Assembly: GCA_963710665.1 (NCBI GenBank)
Contig: CAVQBC010000003.1
Span: forward strand, 1,302,001 to 1,366,000
Origin: CAVQBC01 sp963710665
GTDB lineage: Bacteria; Actinomycetota; Thermoleophilia; Solirubrobacterales; Solirubrobacteraceae
DNA: 64,000 bases
Direction of reading: 5' to 3'
Positions within the stretch are counted from its first letter, which is position 1; every line of letters starts with the position of its first letter. The notes below the pieces were generated by a model, which searched no databases, had not been told where the DNA came from, and was given only the letters and a program-made list of their open reading frames with translations. Below are positions 40,748-49,180 of the stretch, in pieces. The position numbers and the translations under genes are program-made.

Positions 40748-41185
40748 TCAGGGCAGGAAGGCCCTGGACCTGCGCACCTCGACGCGGCCTTCCGTGGGGC
40801 GCATGCGCAGGATGTCGCCGCTCTGGATCGACTCCACCGGGTCCGGCGCGAGCGCGTGCAGGATCGGCAGGCCGGCCAGCGCCGCGCCCTGCACCATCAC
40901 CGGGTTCGTGCGGCGGAAGATCAGCCCCGCGGGCGCCGTCCCGCGCTCGACGAGGTCGAGCAGGCGCCAGCCGGTGGCGGTGCCGCCCTTGGCCGAGGTG
41001 GTGACGAGCACCTTGCCGACGATGCTCACGCCGTAGAGCGAGTGCGCCTCGCGGCTGATCACGCCGGTGAGGTGGTCGAGGTCGTAGCGGGCGCTGAAGC
41101 CGTCCGGGGCGACGAGCGCCTCGGCCTCGATCTCCGGGCCGATCCCCGGCGGCCCCGTGAGGACCAGCGGCTCGTCGGCGCTCAT
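40748..41185 (-). CDS. AcnX small subunit (aconitase X swivel domain, DUF126)
   Basis: This 145-residue protein matches the DUF126 swivel domain of aconitase X: LDHLTGVISREAHSLYGVSI, SAKGGTATGWRLLDLVERG and a C-terminal GDILRMRPTEGRVEV. It pairs with the large subunit encoded just upstream to form a hydro-lyase; known AcnX enzymes dehydrate cis-3-hydroxyproline or phosphomevalonate. ATG 41185 overlaps the large-subunit TGA (ATGA). It is the last gene of the sauS-like, sucC-like, sucD-like, acnX operon. Confidence 0.82.
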   Translation of the reverse strand: MSADEPLVLTGPPGIGPEIEAEALVAPDGFSARYDLDHLTGVISREAHSLYGVSIVGKVLVTTSAKGGTATGWRLLDLVERGTAPAGLIFRRTNPVMVQGAALAGLPILHALAPDPVESIQSGDILRMRPTEGRVEVRRSRAFLP

Positions 41186-42420
41186 GCGACGCCGCTCGTC
41201 GCGAGGCGCCCGGTCACGGCGGCCTCGAGGCACTCGGCCGTCGTGCGGAACACCGGGTTGTAGCCGTAGCCCTGGACCGTGTTGGCGAGCTTGGCCGAGT
41301 TGGTCAGCAGCGTGCGCCAGCCGTTGCGGCGCCCGAGGTCGCGCGCCGTCATCAGGTAGAAGCACACGCCGGTCAGCACCATCGCCCCGGCCTCGCGCAC
41401 CATGTCGGTGTAGCCGTACTCGTCGGCGGCGGCCTTGACGGCCGCGCACGTGGTCAGCAGCGTCCGCGTCTTCACGCGCCGCCCCTCGAGGCCCTCGGCG
41501 ATCGCCTTGAACTCGAGCAGCGAGAGCTGGGGCGTGCCGAGCACGATGACGTCCGGCTCGGGCTTCTCGGGGACGAACGAGGCGTAGACGCCCGCGAGGT
41601 CTCCGGGTGCGACGGTCACGGTCTTCGCGGGCGGGGCGCCGCCGAGCGCGCCCGCGGCCTCGGGGGTGATGCCCGTCATGTGGAACATCGCGTGCGAGCC
41701 GTAGCTCGCGAGCGCGGCGCCGAGGTGCTTGAGCGCGTCCGGGCCGGGGTTCCGCTCCACGCCCTCGAACACCGGCACCTCCCAGTAGCCGGGGACCGCC
41801 CGCCCGACGAGGCAGCCGAGCGCGCCCCAGTCGGGCAGCGTCTCGGGTTGGTCGTCCACGATCACGCGCGCGGTCCCGCGGCGGTGCTCGTCGAGGTGGA
41901 AGCCGTAGGCGGCGACGCGCCCGGCCAGCGCGGCGGCCACGGCGGCCGGCCCGCCCTCGAAGTTGCTGCGCGCCCCGGCCACCGAGTTGGCCCAGATGAC
42001 GGTGCCGGTGTCGCCCCACGCCAGGTGCTCGCCGAACACCGGGACGTCGACCGTCTGGTAGTTGATGCAGGTGTTGGTCGGGATCGCGCCCATGGCCTGC
42101 AGCGCGTCCATGATGCGCCGGTCGTCCTCGGCCACCGACGGGTCCTGGCCGAGCTCCGCGCCGTGCTCCGGGTCGCTGCTGCGCGGGTCGAGCGTGAGCG
42201 GCGCCACGACCCGCGCGCCCTCGCTCGCCCACCGCTCGAGGAAGCGCACCCCGGGCTCGCCGAGCGCCTCGGCGTCGCAGTGCACGTGGGCGCTGCGCAC
42301 CTCCACGAGGCACTCGGCGCCGAAGAAGCGGCCGATCTCGGCCTGGTAGCGGACCGCCCACTGCGCGGCGGGCCCGCCCGCGCCGTCGAGCAGGGCCTCC
42401 TCGTCGGCGGTGAGCCGCAT
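41182..42420 (-). CDS. AcnX large catalytic subunit (DUF521)
   Basis: This 412-residue catalytic subunit of aconitase X should bind an iron or iron-sulfur centre and dehydrate a hydroxyacid. Family motifs include PTNTCINYQTVDVPVFGEHL with a candidate cluster Cys, WANSVAGARSNFEGGPAAVA, and further cysteines in TTCAAVKAAADEYG. ATG 42420 overlaps the stop of the SucD-like gene by one base. Its place in a CoA-ligase/aldehyde-dehydrogenase/xsc neighbourhood is unusual; AcnX has not, to my knowledge, been tied to sulfonate breakdown. Its substrate here is unknown and could be a sulfo-hydroxyacid or an unrelated acid. Confidence 0.83.
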   Translation of the reverse strand: MRLTADEEALLDGAGGPAAQWAVRYQAEIGRFFGAECLVEVRSAHVHCDAEALGEPGVRFLERWASEGARVVAPLTLDPRSSDPEHGAELGQDPSVAEDDRRIMDALQAMGAIPTNTCINYQTVDVPVFGEHLAWGDTGTVIWANSVAGARSNFEGGPAAVAAALAGRVAAYGFHLDEHRRGTARVIVDDQPETLPDWGALGCLVGRAVPGYWEVPVFEGVERNPGPDALKHLGAALASYGSHAMFHMTGITPEAAGALGGAPPAKTVTVAPGDLAGVYASFVPEKPEPDVIVLGTPQLSLLEFKAIAEGLEGRRVKTRTLLTTCAAVKAAADEYGYTDMVREAGAMVLTGVCFYLMTARDLGRRNGWRTLLTNSAKLANTVQGYGYNPVFRTTAECLEAAVTGRLATSGVA

Positions 42421-43325
42421 CAGCGCGGCGACGTCGCCTGCGCGGCGCGCGCCGGCGACTCGCCGAGCGCGTCCGCAAGCGCCTGGCCGAGCTGGGACGG
42501 CAGGTCGATCACCGTCGCCCCCGCGTCGGTCAGCGCCCCCACCTTCGACGGGCCGCTGCCCCGCCGGCCGGTGACGATCGCCCCGGCGTGGCCCATGCGC
42601 CGCCCCGGCGGCGAGCTGCGCCCGGCGATGAACGCCACCACCGGCGTCGAGAGGTCCGCGATGTCCTCGGCGGCCTCCTCCTCGAGCGCGCCGCCGACCT
42701 CGCCGACCATGACGATCGCGTCGGTGCCGGGGTCCTCGTCGAGCAGGCGCACGGCGTCGCGCATCGTGGTCCCGATCAGCGGGTCGCCGCCGATGCCGAT
42801 GAACATCGACTGGCCGAGCCCCGCGCGCACGACGTTCAGGCTCATCAGCGTGCCGAGGCTGCCGCTGCGCGAGATCACGCCGATCCGGCCGGGCTGGAAG
42901 ACGTTCGGCGCGAACGCGGGCATGATGCCGAGCGAGACCTCGCCCGGGACCACGAGACCGGCCGTGTTGGGGCCGAGGACGCGGACGCCGCGGTCGGCGG
43001 CGGCGGCCAGGATCTCCATGGTGTCGTGGATCGGGATGTGCTCGGTCAGCAGCACGACGAGGCGCGCACCGGAGGCGATCGCGTCCAGGCAGCCGGCCTT
43101 GGCGGCGAGCGGCGGGACGAACATCACCGCGGCGTCGACGTCGTGGCGCCGGCTCGCCTCGGCGACGCTGTCGTAGACGGGGATGCCGTCGACCTCGCGG
43201 CCGCCCTTGCCGGGCGTCACGCCCGCCACCACCCGCGTGCCGTACTCGCGCATCCGGGCGGTCCAGAACGACCCCTGCCGCCCCGTGATGCCCTGGATGA
43301 GCACTCCGTCGGAGCGCGTGATCAT
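42420..43325 (-). CDS. SucD-like acyl-CoA synthetase (ADP-forming) alpha subunit
   Basis: This 301-residue protein resembles the alpha subunit of succinyl-CoA synthetase and malate-CoA ligase. The CoA-binding start is LIQGITGRQGSFWTARM, and the active-site phosphohistidine is His246 in GRRMGHAGAIV, at the same number as in E. coli SucD. GEVGGALEEEAAEDI follows family pattern. With the SucC-like subunit it would make an acyl-CoA from a carboxylate with ATP or GTP. Because it sits beside an acylating aldehyde dehydrogenase and xsc, sulfoacetate is the likely acid. ATG 43325 overlaps the SucC-like stop (ATGA). Confidence 0.85.
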   Translation of the reverse strand: MITRSDGVLIQGITGRQGSFWTARMREYGTRVVAGVTPGKGGREVDGIPVYDSVAEASRRHDVDAAVMFVPPLAAKAGCLDAIASGARLVVLLTEHIPIHDTMEILAAAADRGVRVLGPNTAGLVVPGEVSLGIMPAFAPNVFQPGRIGVISRSGSLGTLMSLNVVRAGLGQSMFIGIGGDPLIGTTMRDAVRLLDEDPGTDAIVMVGEVGGALEEEAAEDIADLSTPVVAFIAGRSSPPGRRMGHAGAIVTGRRGSGPSKVGALTDAGATVIDLPSQLGQALADALGESPARAAQATSPR

Positions 43326-44503
43326 CGGCCTGCCTCCGTTCCCGCCGTCGTCGTCGTCGCCTCGCGGGCGGCCGTGACCGCCGCCTCGACCGCGTCCTCC
43401 ATCAGGTCGTAGGGCTCGTAGCCGAGGCGGTCGCGCAGCAGGGCGATCGCCTCCTCCTCGCCGGTGCCGTGGATCGAGAAGCTGATCGGCAGCGTCGGGC
43501 GCAGCTCCTCGATCGCCTTCACCACGCCCTCGGTCATGACGTCGGTGCGCGCGAACGCGCCGCAGAAGTTCACCAGCAGGCTCTTCACGCGCGGGTTGGA
43601 GAGCACCAGCTCGAGCGCCGGCGTCGCCTTCGTGTAGGCGTCGCCGCCGATCTCGAGGAAGTTCGCGGCGCGCCCGCCGAGATGCCCGATCGCGTCCATG
43701 GTGGTCATGGTCAGCCCGGCGCCGTTGGCGAGCACGCCGACGTCGCCGTCGAGCTCGATGTAGAGCAGCCCGAGGCGGGCGCCCTCGCGCTCGAGGTCGG
43801 TCCCGGCATCCACCGCGTCGGCCTCGGCCGCCTCCACGAGCTCCTCCTGGCGCGGGCGCGCGCCGTCGTCCAGCGTCAGCTTGCAGTCGAGCGCCACCAC
43901 GCCGCCGGACCCGTCGATCACCAGCGGATTGACCTCGAGCAGCTGGGCGTCGAGCGCGCGGAACTGCTCGTAGAGCGCGTCGAGCGTGCTCGCCACCGCC
44001 GAGCGCTCGGCGTCCGACAGCCCCTCGGCGCCCGCCAGCAGCGCCTCGAGACGCGCGGCGTCCACGCCCTCGCGGATGTCCACCGGGCAGCGCAGCACCG
44101 CCTCGGGCCGCGTCTCGTTGACCTCCTCGATGTCCATCCCGCCCTCGGTCGAGAACAGGACCAGCGGGCCGCGGGCGCCGGCGTCCACCAGCACGGCGGC
44201 GTAGAGCTCGCGCGCGATGTCCACCTGCTCCTCGACGAGCACCTTGCGCACCGCGTAGCCGTCGACCTCCATGCCGAGCAGCGCATCGGCCTCGTGGCCC
44301 GCGCCCTCCGGGTCGTCGGCGAAGCGGATCGCGCCGGCCTTGCCGCGCTTGCCCGCGGGGACCTGCGCCTTGATGACGACGGACCCGCCGAGGTCGGCGG
44401 CGGCGCCGGCCGCCTCCTCCGCCGTGGACGCGACGGCGCCGCGGGGGACGCGGATCCCCGCCGCGCCGAGGCGCTGCTTGCCGATGTGCTCGAGGAGATC
44501 CAT
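43322..44503 (-). CDS. SucC-like acyl-CoA synthetase (ADP-forming) beta subunit
   Basis: This 393-residue ATP-grasp protein of the succinyl-CoA synthetase beta family begins MDLLEHIGKQRLGAAGIRVP, with the nucleotide region VVIKAQVPAGKRGKAGAIRF and EVNPLVID as in SucC. The C-terminal domain has GVLANGAGLTMTTMDAIGHL and GGRAANFLEIGGDA. It starts 5 nt after the aldehyde-dehydrogenase stop. A housekeeping TCA role is unlikely given the operon. Two-subunit ADP-forming sulfoacetate-CoA ligases have been described in other bacteria as I recall, and this pair fits that role. Confidence 0.85.
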   Translation of the reverse strand: MDLLEHIGKQRLGAAGIRVPRGAVASTAEEAAGAAADLGGSVVIKAQVPAGKRGKAGAIRFADDPEGAGHEADALLGMEVDGYAVRKVLVEEQVDIARELYAAVLVDAGARGPLVLFSTEGGMDIEEVNETRPEAVLRCPVDIREGVDAARLEALLAGAEGLSDAERSAVASTLDALYEQFRALDAQLLEVNPLVIDGSGGVVALDCKLTLDDGARPRQEELVEAAEADAVDAGTDLEREGARLGLLYIELDGDVGVLANGAGLTMTTMDAIGHLGGRAANFLEIGGDAYTKATPALELVLSNPRVKSLLVNFCGAFARTDVMTEGVVKAIEELRPTLPISFSIHGTGEEEAIALLRDRLGYEPYDLMEDAVEAAVTAAREATTTTAGTEAGR

Positions 44504-44508
44504 CGGCG

Positions 44509-45942
44509 TCAGCTCCCGTGGCGGCGCAGATAGTCGCCGAACAGCTCGTCGTGGGTGGGCTCGCGCGGCGGGATCAGGCGCGCCAGCCGCGTCGTGTTGA
44601 GGAAGTGCTTGTAGGAGAGGTTCTCCGAGATGCTGTTCCCGGCCCACGTGCCGCAGCCCATGGTCAGCGTGAAGTTCAGCCCGTTGTCGAAGCTGCCGCC
44701 GTTGCCGAAGCAGTGCGCCTGGTTGACCAGCACGCGCGCGACGCGCAGCTGGTGGGCGAGCCGCTCGGCGTGCGACTCGTCCGCGGTGTGGATCCCGGCC
44801 GAGTGCCCGGTCCCCATGAAGTCGAGGATGCGCTGGGTGACCTCGAGCGCCTCGTCGAAGTCCTCGGCGCGGTAGACGGTGAGCACCACGGAGAGCTTCT
44901 CGCCCGAGAACGGGTGCTCGGGGCCGATCCCGGTCTCCTCCACCATGAAGAACTCGGCGGTCTGCGCCTCGGGGCGGTCGAGCCCGGCGGCCTCGGCGAT
45001 CGCGGCGGGTGGCTGGGCGACGACGTCGCGGCTGAGCGTGCCCTCGGGCCACATGGCGCGCTGCAGGCGCGCGGACTCCTCCGCATCGAGGCGGCAGCCG
45101 CCCTCGCGCTCGAGCGCCGCGATCATGTCCTCGTAGATCGCGGCGTGCAGGACGACGGAGTTCTCCGACGAGCAGCTCGTCGCGTAGTCGAAGATCTTGC
45201 TGCGCTTGATCTTGTCGGCGGCGTCGGCGAGGTCCGCGCTGTCGTCGACGATCACCGGCACGTTGCCGCCGCCGACGCCGATGGCCGGCGTGCCGCTGCT
45301 GTAGGCGGCGCGGACGTTGTTCTGCGACCCGGTGGCGACCACCAGGTCGCACTGGCGCATCAGCTCGCCCGTGAGCTGCTTGTCGATCGGCGCCGGGAGC
45401 ATCTGGACGAGGTCCACCGGCGCGCCGACCTTGGCCAGCTCGGCGTGGATGTACTCGAGCAGGAGCTCGCAGGTCTGCGCGCCCTTGGGCGACGGCGCGA
45501 TGATCACCGCGTTGCCGCCCTTGAGGGCCATCATCGCCTTGTTGGTCGGCGTCGCGGACGGGTTGGTGGACGGGCACACCGCCGCCACCACGCCGACCGG
45601 CTTGGCGATCTCGGTGATCCCGGTCGCGGGGTCCTCGGAGATGACGCCGACCGACTTGGCGCCGCGCAGGTCGTCGAGGGTGCCGATCGTCTTGCGCGTG
45701 TTCTTCGCGACCTTGTCCTCGAAGCGGCCGAGGCCGGTGGTGTCGACGGCGAGGCGGGCCAGCGCGACCGCGCGCTCGGGCTCGCAGCACGCCCACGCCA
45801 CGGCGGTGACGGCCTCGTCGATCTCCTCCTGGCTGCAGCGCTCGAACGTGCGCTGAGCGGCGCGGGCTCGCCGCACCAGCTCGGCCACGACGGCCTGCGC
45901 GTCCGTCGTAGTCGGCGTCGGGGTGGCGGTTGCCGGCGACAT
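44509..45942 (-). CDS. Acylating aldehyde dehydrogenase, predicted sulfoacetaldehyde dehydrogenase (SauS-like)
   Basis: This 477-residue CoA-acylating aldehyde dehydrogenase of the EutE/AdhE-N type converts an acyl-CoA and NAD(P)H to aldehyde and CoA, or the reverse. The active-site Cys257 lies in FDYATSCSSENSVV. VAAVCPSTNPSATPTNKAM and GVGGGNVPVIVDD are typical of this acylating branch. SauS, which reduces sulfoacetyl-CoA to sulfoacetaldehyde, belongs here. It has a good AGAGGAG ribosome site and is the first gene of its operon, exactly divergent from xsc, whose substrate is sulfoacetaldehyde. That arrangement is the main reason for the call. Confidence 0.8.
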   Translation of the reverse strand: MSPATATPTPTTTDAQAVVAELVRRARAAQRTFERCSQEEIDEAVTAVAWACCEPERAVALARLAVDTTGLGRFEDKVAKNTRKTIGTLDDLRGAKSVGVISEDPATGITEIAKPVGVVAAVCPSTNPSATPTNKAMMALKGGNAVIIAPSPKGAQTCELLLEYIHAELAKVGAPVDLVQMLPAPIDKQLTGELMRQCDLVVATGSQNNVRAAYSSGTPAIGVGGGNVPVIVDDSADLADAADKIKRSKIFDYATSCSSENSVVLHAAIYEDMIAALEREGGCRLDAEESARLQRAMWPEGTLSRDVVAQPPAAIAEAAGLDRPEAQTAEFFMVEETGIGPEHPFSGEKLSVVLTVYRAEDFDEALEVTQRILDFMGTGHSAGIHTADESHAERLAHQLRVARVLVNQAHCFGNGGSFDNGLNFTLTMGCGTWAGNSISENLSYKHFLNTTRLARLIPPREPTHDELFGDYLRRHGS

Positions 45943-46106
45943 CGGTCTCCTCTCTGGGCGCGTCCTCTGGACTCCACCATATAGAATGGCGTTTCAAATC
46001 GTCGCGCCGTCTCATGAAGGGCATGCCCGCTGGGACGGCTGACGGAACCGTGGTCCTCGCGACGGTTGACGGTGGTCCAGGCGGGGCATACGGTGCTTTG
46101 GAACCT

Positions 46107-46122
46107 AATTCCATGATGTGAA
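46107..46122. promoter_or_regulatory. Operator-like box upstream of xsc
   Basis: ATTCCATGATGTGAAG ends about 32 nt before the xsc ATG in the 212-nt divergent sauS-xsc region. TTCCATGATGTG is repeated exactly (reverse strand) over the start of the IclR gene at 49169-49180, which points to IclR control of xsc. Confidence 0.55.
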
Positions 46123-46154
46123 GAGACGAGCGAGCGCTGAGAGGAGCGACCGCG

Positions 46155-47906
46155 ATGCCGCGAATGACGCCCAGCGAGGCGATGGTGGAGACGTTGCGAA
46201 TGGAGGGCGTCACCGCCTGCCCGGGCATCGTGGGGTCGGCCTTCATGGACGCCCTCGACCTGTTCCCCGCGGCGGGGATCCGGTTCGTCCCGGTGCGCCA
46301 CGAGCAGACGGCCGGCCACATGGCCGACGCGGTCGCGCGCGTGACCGGCAAGCCCGCCGTCTGCATCGGGCAGAACGGCCCGGGCGTGACCAACATGGTC
46401 ACCTCGCTGGCGGCTGCCTACCACGCGCACTCGCCATTGCTGATCATCACCCCCGCGGCGACCAGCAACTCGAAGGGGCTCGACGGCTTCCAGGAGATCG
46501 ACCAGATGGCGATCTTCAAGGGCGTCACGAAGTTCCAGGCGGAGGTCAACCGGCCCGACCGGATGGCGGAAGCGTTCCGCACCGCGTTCCGCGTCGCGAT
46601 CGCCGAGCGCGGCCCGGTGCAGGTCGAGATCCCGCGCGACTACTTCTACGGCGAGGCCGACTTCGAGATCCTCGAGCCGCACCGCTACCGCGCCGACAAG
46701 CGCGGCGCCGGCGACGAGGCGTCGCTGGACCGCGCCGCCCAGGTGCTCGCGACCGCCCGCAGCCCGGTGGTCATCGCGGGCATGGGCGTCATCGAGGCCG
46801 GCGGCATCGACGCCGTGCGCGCGCTCGCCGAGCGCCTCGGGGCGCCGGTCGCGACGTCCTACCTGCACAACGACGCGTTCCCGTACGACCACGACCTCGC
46901 GGTGGGGCCGATCGGCTATCAGGGCTCCAAGGCCGCCATGCACCTGCTGCGCGACGCCGACGTGATCCTCGCGGTGGGCACTCGCCTGAGTGTGTTCGGG
47001 ACGCTGCCCCAGTACGGGATCGACTACTTCCCCAAGGACGCCAAGATCGTCCAGGTCGACATCGACTACCGCCAGATCGGGCGCAAGTGGCCGGTCGAGG
47101 TGGGCATCATCGGCGACGCGCGCGCCGCGACGGAGGCCATCGCCCGCCGGCTCGAGGCGCGCGACGGCGAGGTCGTGGCCGACGCAAGGGGCGAGCGGAT
47201 CGCCGCGGCGAAGCGGGAGTGGGCCGACGAGCTGGCCGCGCAGTCGTCCTCGGACGGCACGCCGATCAGCCCGCAGCGCGCGCTCGCGGAGCTGGCGGGC
47301 TCGCTCACCGACGACACGATCGTCACCACCGACATCGGCAACATCTGCTCGGCCTCGAACGCGCACCTGCGCTTCCGCAAGCCGCGCACGTTCCTCGCCG
47401 CGCTGACCTTCGGCAACTGCGGCTTCGCCTATCCGGCGGCGCTGGGCGCCAAGCTCGCCAGCCCGTCCTCGCCGGTGGTCGCCGTCGTGGGCGACGGCGC
47501 GTGGGGCATGAGCCTGCACGAGACGATGACCGCGGTCGAGGAGGGCCTGCCGGTCACCGCCGTGGTGTTCAACAATCGCCAGTGGGGCGCCGAGAAGCGC
47601 AACCAGATCGACTTCTACGACGACCGCTTCGTGGGGACGAACATCGGCCACGACGTCGGCGGGTTCGACTTCTCGGCGATCGCGCGGAGCATGGGCGCCG
47701 AGGGCCGACGCGTGGAGGATCCGGGCGACCTGTCGGACGCGTTCCGCGGCGCGATCGCCTCGGACCGCCCGTCGGTCATCGAGGTCATGGTCGACCCCGA
47801 GGAGCTCGCCGAGCCGTTCCGGCGCGACGCGCTCAAGCTCCCGGTGCGCCATCTCGAGCGCTACCGCCACCTCGCCGCGCGCGAGCTGGCGGGCGCGACG
47901 GCCTGA
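46155..47906 (+). CDS. xsc: Sulfoacetaldehyde acetyltransferase
   Basis: This 583-residue thiamine-diphosphate enzyme converts sulfoacetaldehyde and phosphate to acetyl phosphate and sulfite, the desulfonation step for taurine, isethionate, sulfoacetate and others. Xsc hallmarks are clear: GIVGSAFMDALDLFPAAGIR, the catalytic Glu50 in PVRHEQ, CIGQNGPGVTNMV, EIPRDYFYGE, GYQGSKAAMHLL and GTLPQYGIDYFPKDAKI. The ThDP-binding motif runs from GDGAWGMSLHE (about residue 446) to FNNRQWGAEKRN. GAGAGGAG precedes the ATG. It is divergent from the sauS-like operon and followed by ackA and iclR. This is the best-supported functional call in the window. Confidence 0.95.
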   Translation: MPRMTPSEAMVETLRMEGVTACPGIVGSAFMDALDLFPAAGIRFVPVRHEQTAGHMADAVARVTGKPAVCIGQNGPGVTNMVTSLAAAYHAHSPLLIITPAATSNSKGLDGFQEIDQMAIFKGVTKFQAEVNRPDRMAEAFRTAFRVAIAERGPVQVEIPRDYFYGEADFEILEPHRYRADKRGAGDEASLDRAAQVLATARSPVVIAGMGVIEAGGIDAVRALAERLGAPVATSYLHNDAFPYDHDLAVGPIGYQGSKAAMHLLRDADVILAVGTRLSVFGTLPQYGIDYFPKDAKIVQVDIDYRQIGRKWPVEVGIIGDARAATEAIARRLEARDGEVVADARGERIAAAKREWADELAAQSSSDGTPISPQRALAELAGSLTDDTIVTTDIGNICSASNAHLRFRKPRTFLAALTFGNCGFAYPAALGAKLASPSSPVVAVVGDGAWGMSLHETMTAVEEGLPVTAVVFNNRQWGAEKRNQIDFYDDRFVGTNIGHDVGGFDFSAIARSMGAEGRRVEDPGDLSDAFRGAIASDRPSVIEVMVDPEELAEPFRRDALKLPVRHLERYRHLAARELAGATA

Positions 47907-47922
47907 CGGATCCCGTTCGCTC

Positions 47923-47949
47923 CCGGGGCGCCGGCCGCCGGCGCCCCGG
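47923..47949 (+). terminator. 12-bp hairpin between xsc and ackA that covers part of the ackA ribosome site
   Basis: CCGGGGCGCCGG (47923-47934) pairs with CCGGCGCCCCGG (47938-47949) around a 3-nt loop. The last two G residues belong to the GGAG ribosome site of ackA (47948-47951). It may attenuate transcription or tune ackA translation. Confidence 0.5.
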
Positions 47950-47960
47950 AGCGCCACCCG

Positions 47961-49163
47961 ATGCGCGTCCTCGCCCTCAATGCCGGCAGCTCGTCGCTGA
48001 AGTTCGCGCTGATCGACGTCGGCGCGGGGGCACGTGTGGCGTCGGGCCTCGTGGACGAGATCGGCCGGCCGTCCTCGGTGGCCCGGTTCCGGCGCGAGGA
48101 CGGCCCCACGGAGGACGGGCCCGGCGCGGCGTCGCACAGCGAGGCGGTCGAGCGGGTGCTCGCGCGGCTCGGCGCCGACGGGCTCGACGACGGGCTCGGT
48201 GCCACCGGGCACCGGATCGTCCACGGCGGCGAGCACTTCGCCGCCCCGGCGGTGATCGACGACGCGGTGCTCGAGACGATCGACGCGCTGCGCGAGCTCG
48301 CCCCGCTGCACAACGGCCCGGCCGTCGACGCCCTGAGGGCGGCGCGCGCGGCGCTGCCCGGCGTCCCGGCGGTCGCGACGTTCGACACCGCGTTCCACGC
48401 GGCGATGCCGGAGGTCGCGCGGCACTACGCGATCGACCCCGACCTCGCCGACCGGCACGGCATCCGCCGCTACGGCTTCCACGGGCTCGCGCACCGGTCG
48501 ATGCTCGAGGCCTACGCCGCGCACGCCGGCCGGGCGCCCGAGGACGTGCGCGTGGTGACCTTCCAGCTCGGCAACGGGTGCTCGGCCGCGGCGGTCTCCG
48601 GCGGGCGCTCGGTCGACACGACGATGGGCCTCACGCCGCTCGAGGGCCTCGTGATGGGGACGCGCAGCGGGGACGTCGACCCCGCGCTGGTCGGCTTCCT
48701 GATGCGCCGTGAGGGGGCCACCATCGACGAGGTCGAGACGCTGCTCAACCGCCGCTCGGGCCTGCTCGGCGTGTCCGGCCGCAGCCGCGACATGCGCGAG
48801 CTGCTCGCCGCGGAGGCGGAGGGCGACCGCCGCGCCGGCCTGGCCGTGGACCTCTTCTGCTACCGGGCGCGCAAGGTGCTGGGGAGCTATCTGGCCGTGC
48901 TCGGGGGCGCCGACGCGGTCGTGCTCGGCGGCGGGATCGGCGCCAACGCGCCGGCCGTGCGCGCGCGCATCTGCGCGGGGATGGAGTGGTGCGGCGTGCG
49001 CGTCGACCCGGGCGCCAACGCCGCGCTCGCGGCGCCGGGGCTCGTCTCGCCCGCGGGCGCCCGGCCGGAGGTCTTCGTCGCCGAGGTCGACGAGGAGAGC
49101 GCGATCGCGCGCGACGCCGCCGCCTGCGTCGCCGAGCCGCTGAGCGACCGGCGCCTCGGATAA
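47961..49163 (+). CDS. ackA: Acetate kinase
   Basis: This 400-residue ASKHA-fold kinase makes acetate and ATP from acetyl phosphate and ADP. Signatures are LNAGSSSLKFALI at the start, ATGHRIVHGGEHF, FDTAFHAAMPEVARHYAI, RRYGFHGLAHRSM, and MGLTPLEGLVMGTRSGDVDP. It is 54 nt after xsc with a hairpin between them, and no phosphotransacetylase gene is present. That fits direct use of the acetyl phosphate made by Xsc. Its TAA stop lies inside the TAACAT element that probably serves as the promoter of the iclR gene. Confidence 0.95.
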   Translation: MRVLALNAGSSSLKFALIDVGAGARVASGLVDEIGRPSSVARFRREDGPTEDGPGAASHSEAVERVLARLGADGLDDGLGATGHRIVHGGEHFAAPAVIDDAVLETIDALRELAPLHNGPAVDALRAARAALPGVPAVATFDTAFHAAMPEVARHYAIDPDLADRHGIRRYGFHGLAHRSMLEAYAAHAGRAPEDVRVVTFQLGNGCSAAAVSGGRSVDTTMGLTPLEGLVMGTRSGDVDPALVGFLMRREGATIDEVETLLNRRSGLLGVSGRSRDMRELLAAEAEGDRRAGLAVDLFCYRARKVLGSYLAVLGGADAVVLGGGIGANAPAVRARICAGMEWCGVRVDPGANAALAAPGLVSPAGARPEVFVAEVDEESAIARDAAACVAEPLSDRRLG

Positions 49164-49180
49164 CATCCCACATCATGGAA
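49161..49180 (+). promoter_or_regulatory. Minus-10 element and operator overlapping the iclR start
   Basis: TAACAT (49161-49166) lies 8 nt before the ATG at 49175, and CACATCATGGAA (49169-49180) is the reverse complement of the box in front of xsc. The operator covers the start codon, so the protein would block its own transcription. No ribosome site is visible. Confidence 0.5.

Noticed and set aside
45975..45997. Further IclR-type box in the sauS promoter (AGAATGGCGTTTCA)
   Set aside because: Half-sites are present but spacing and order do not match the other boxes; left out of the regulon.
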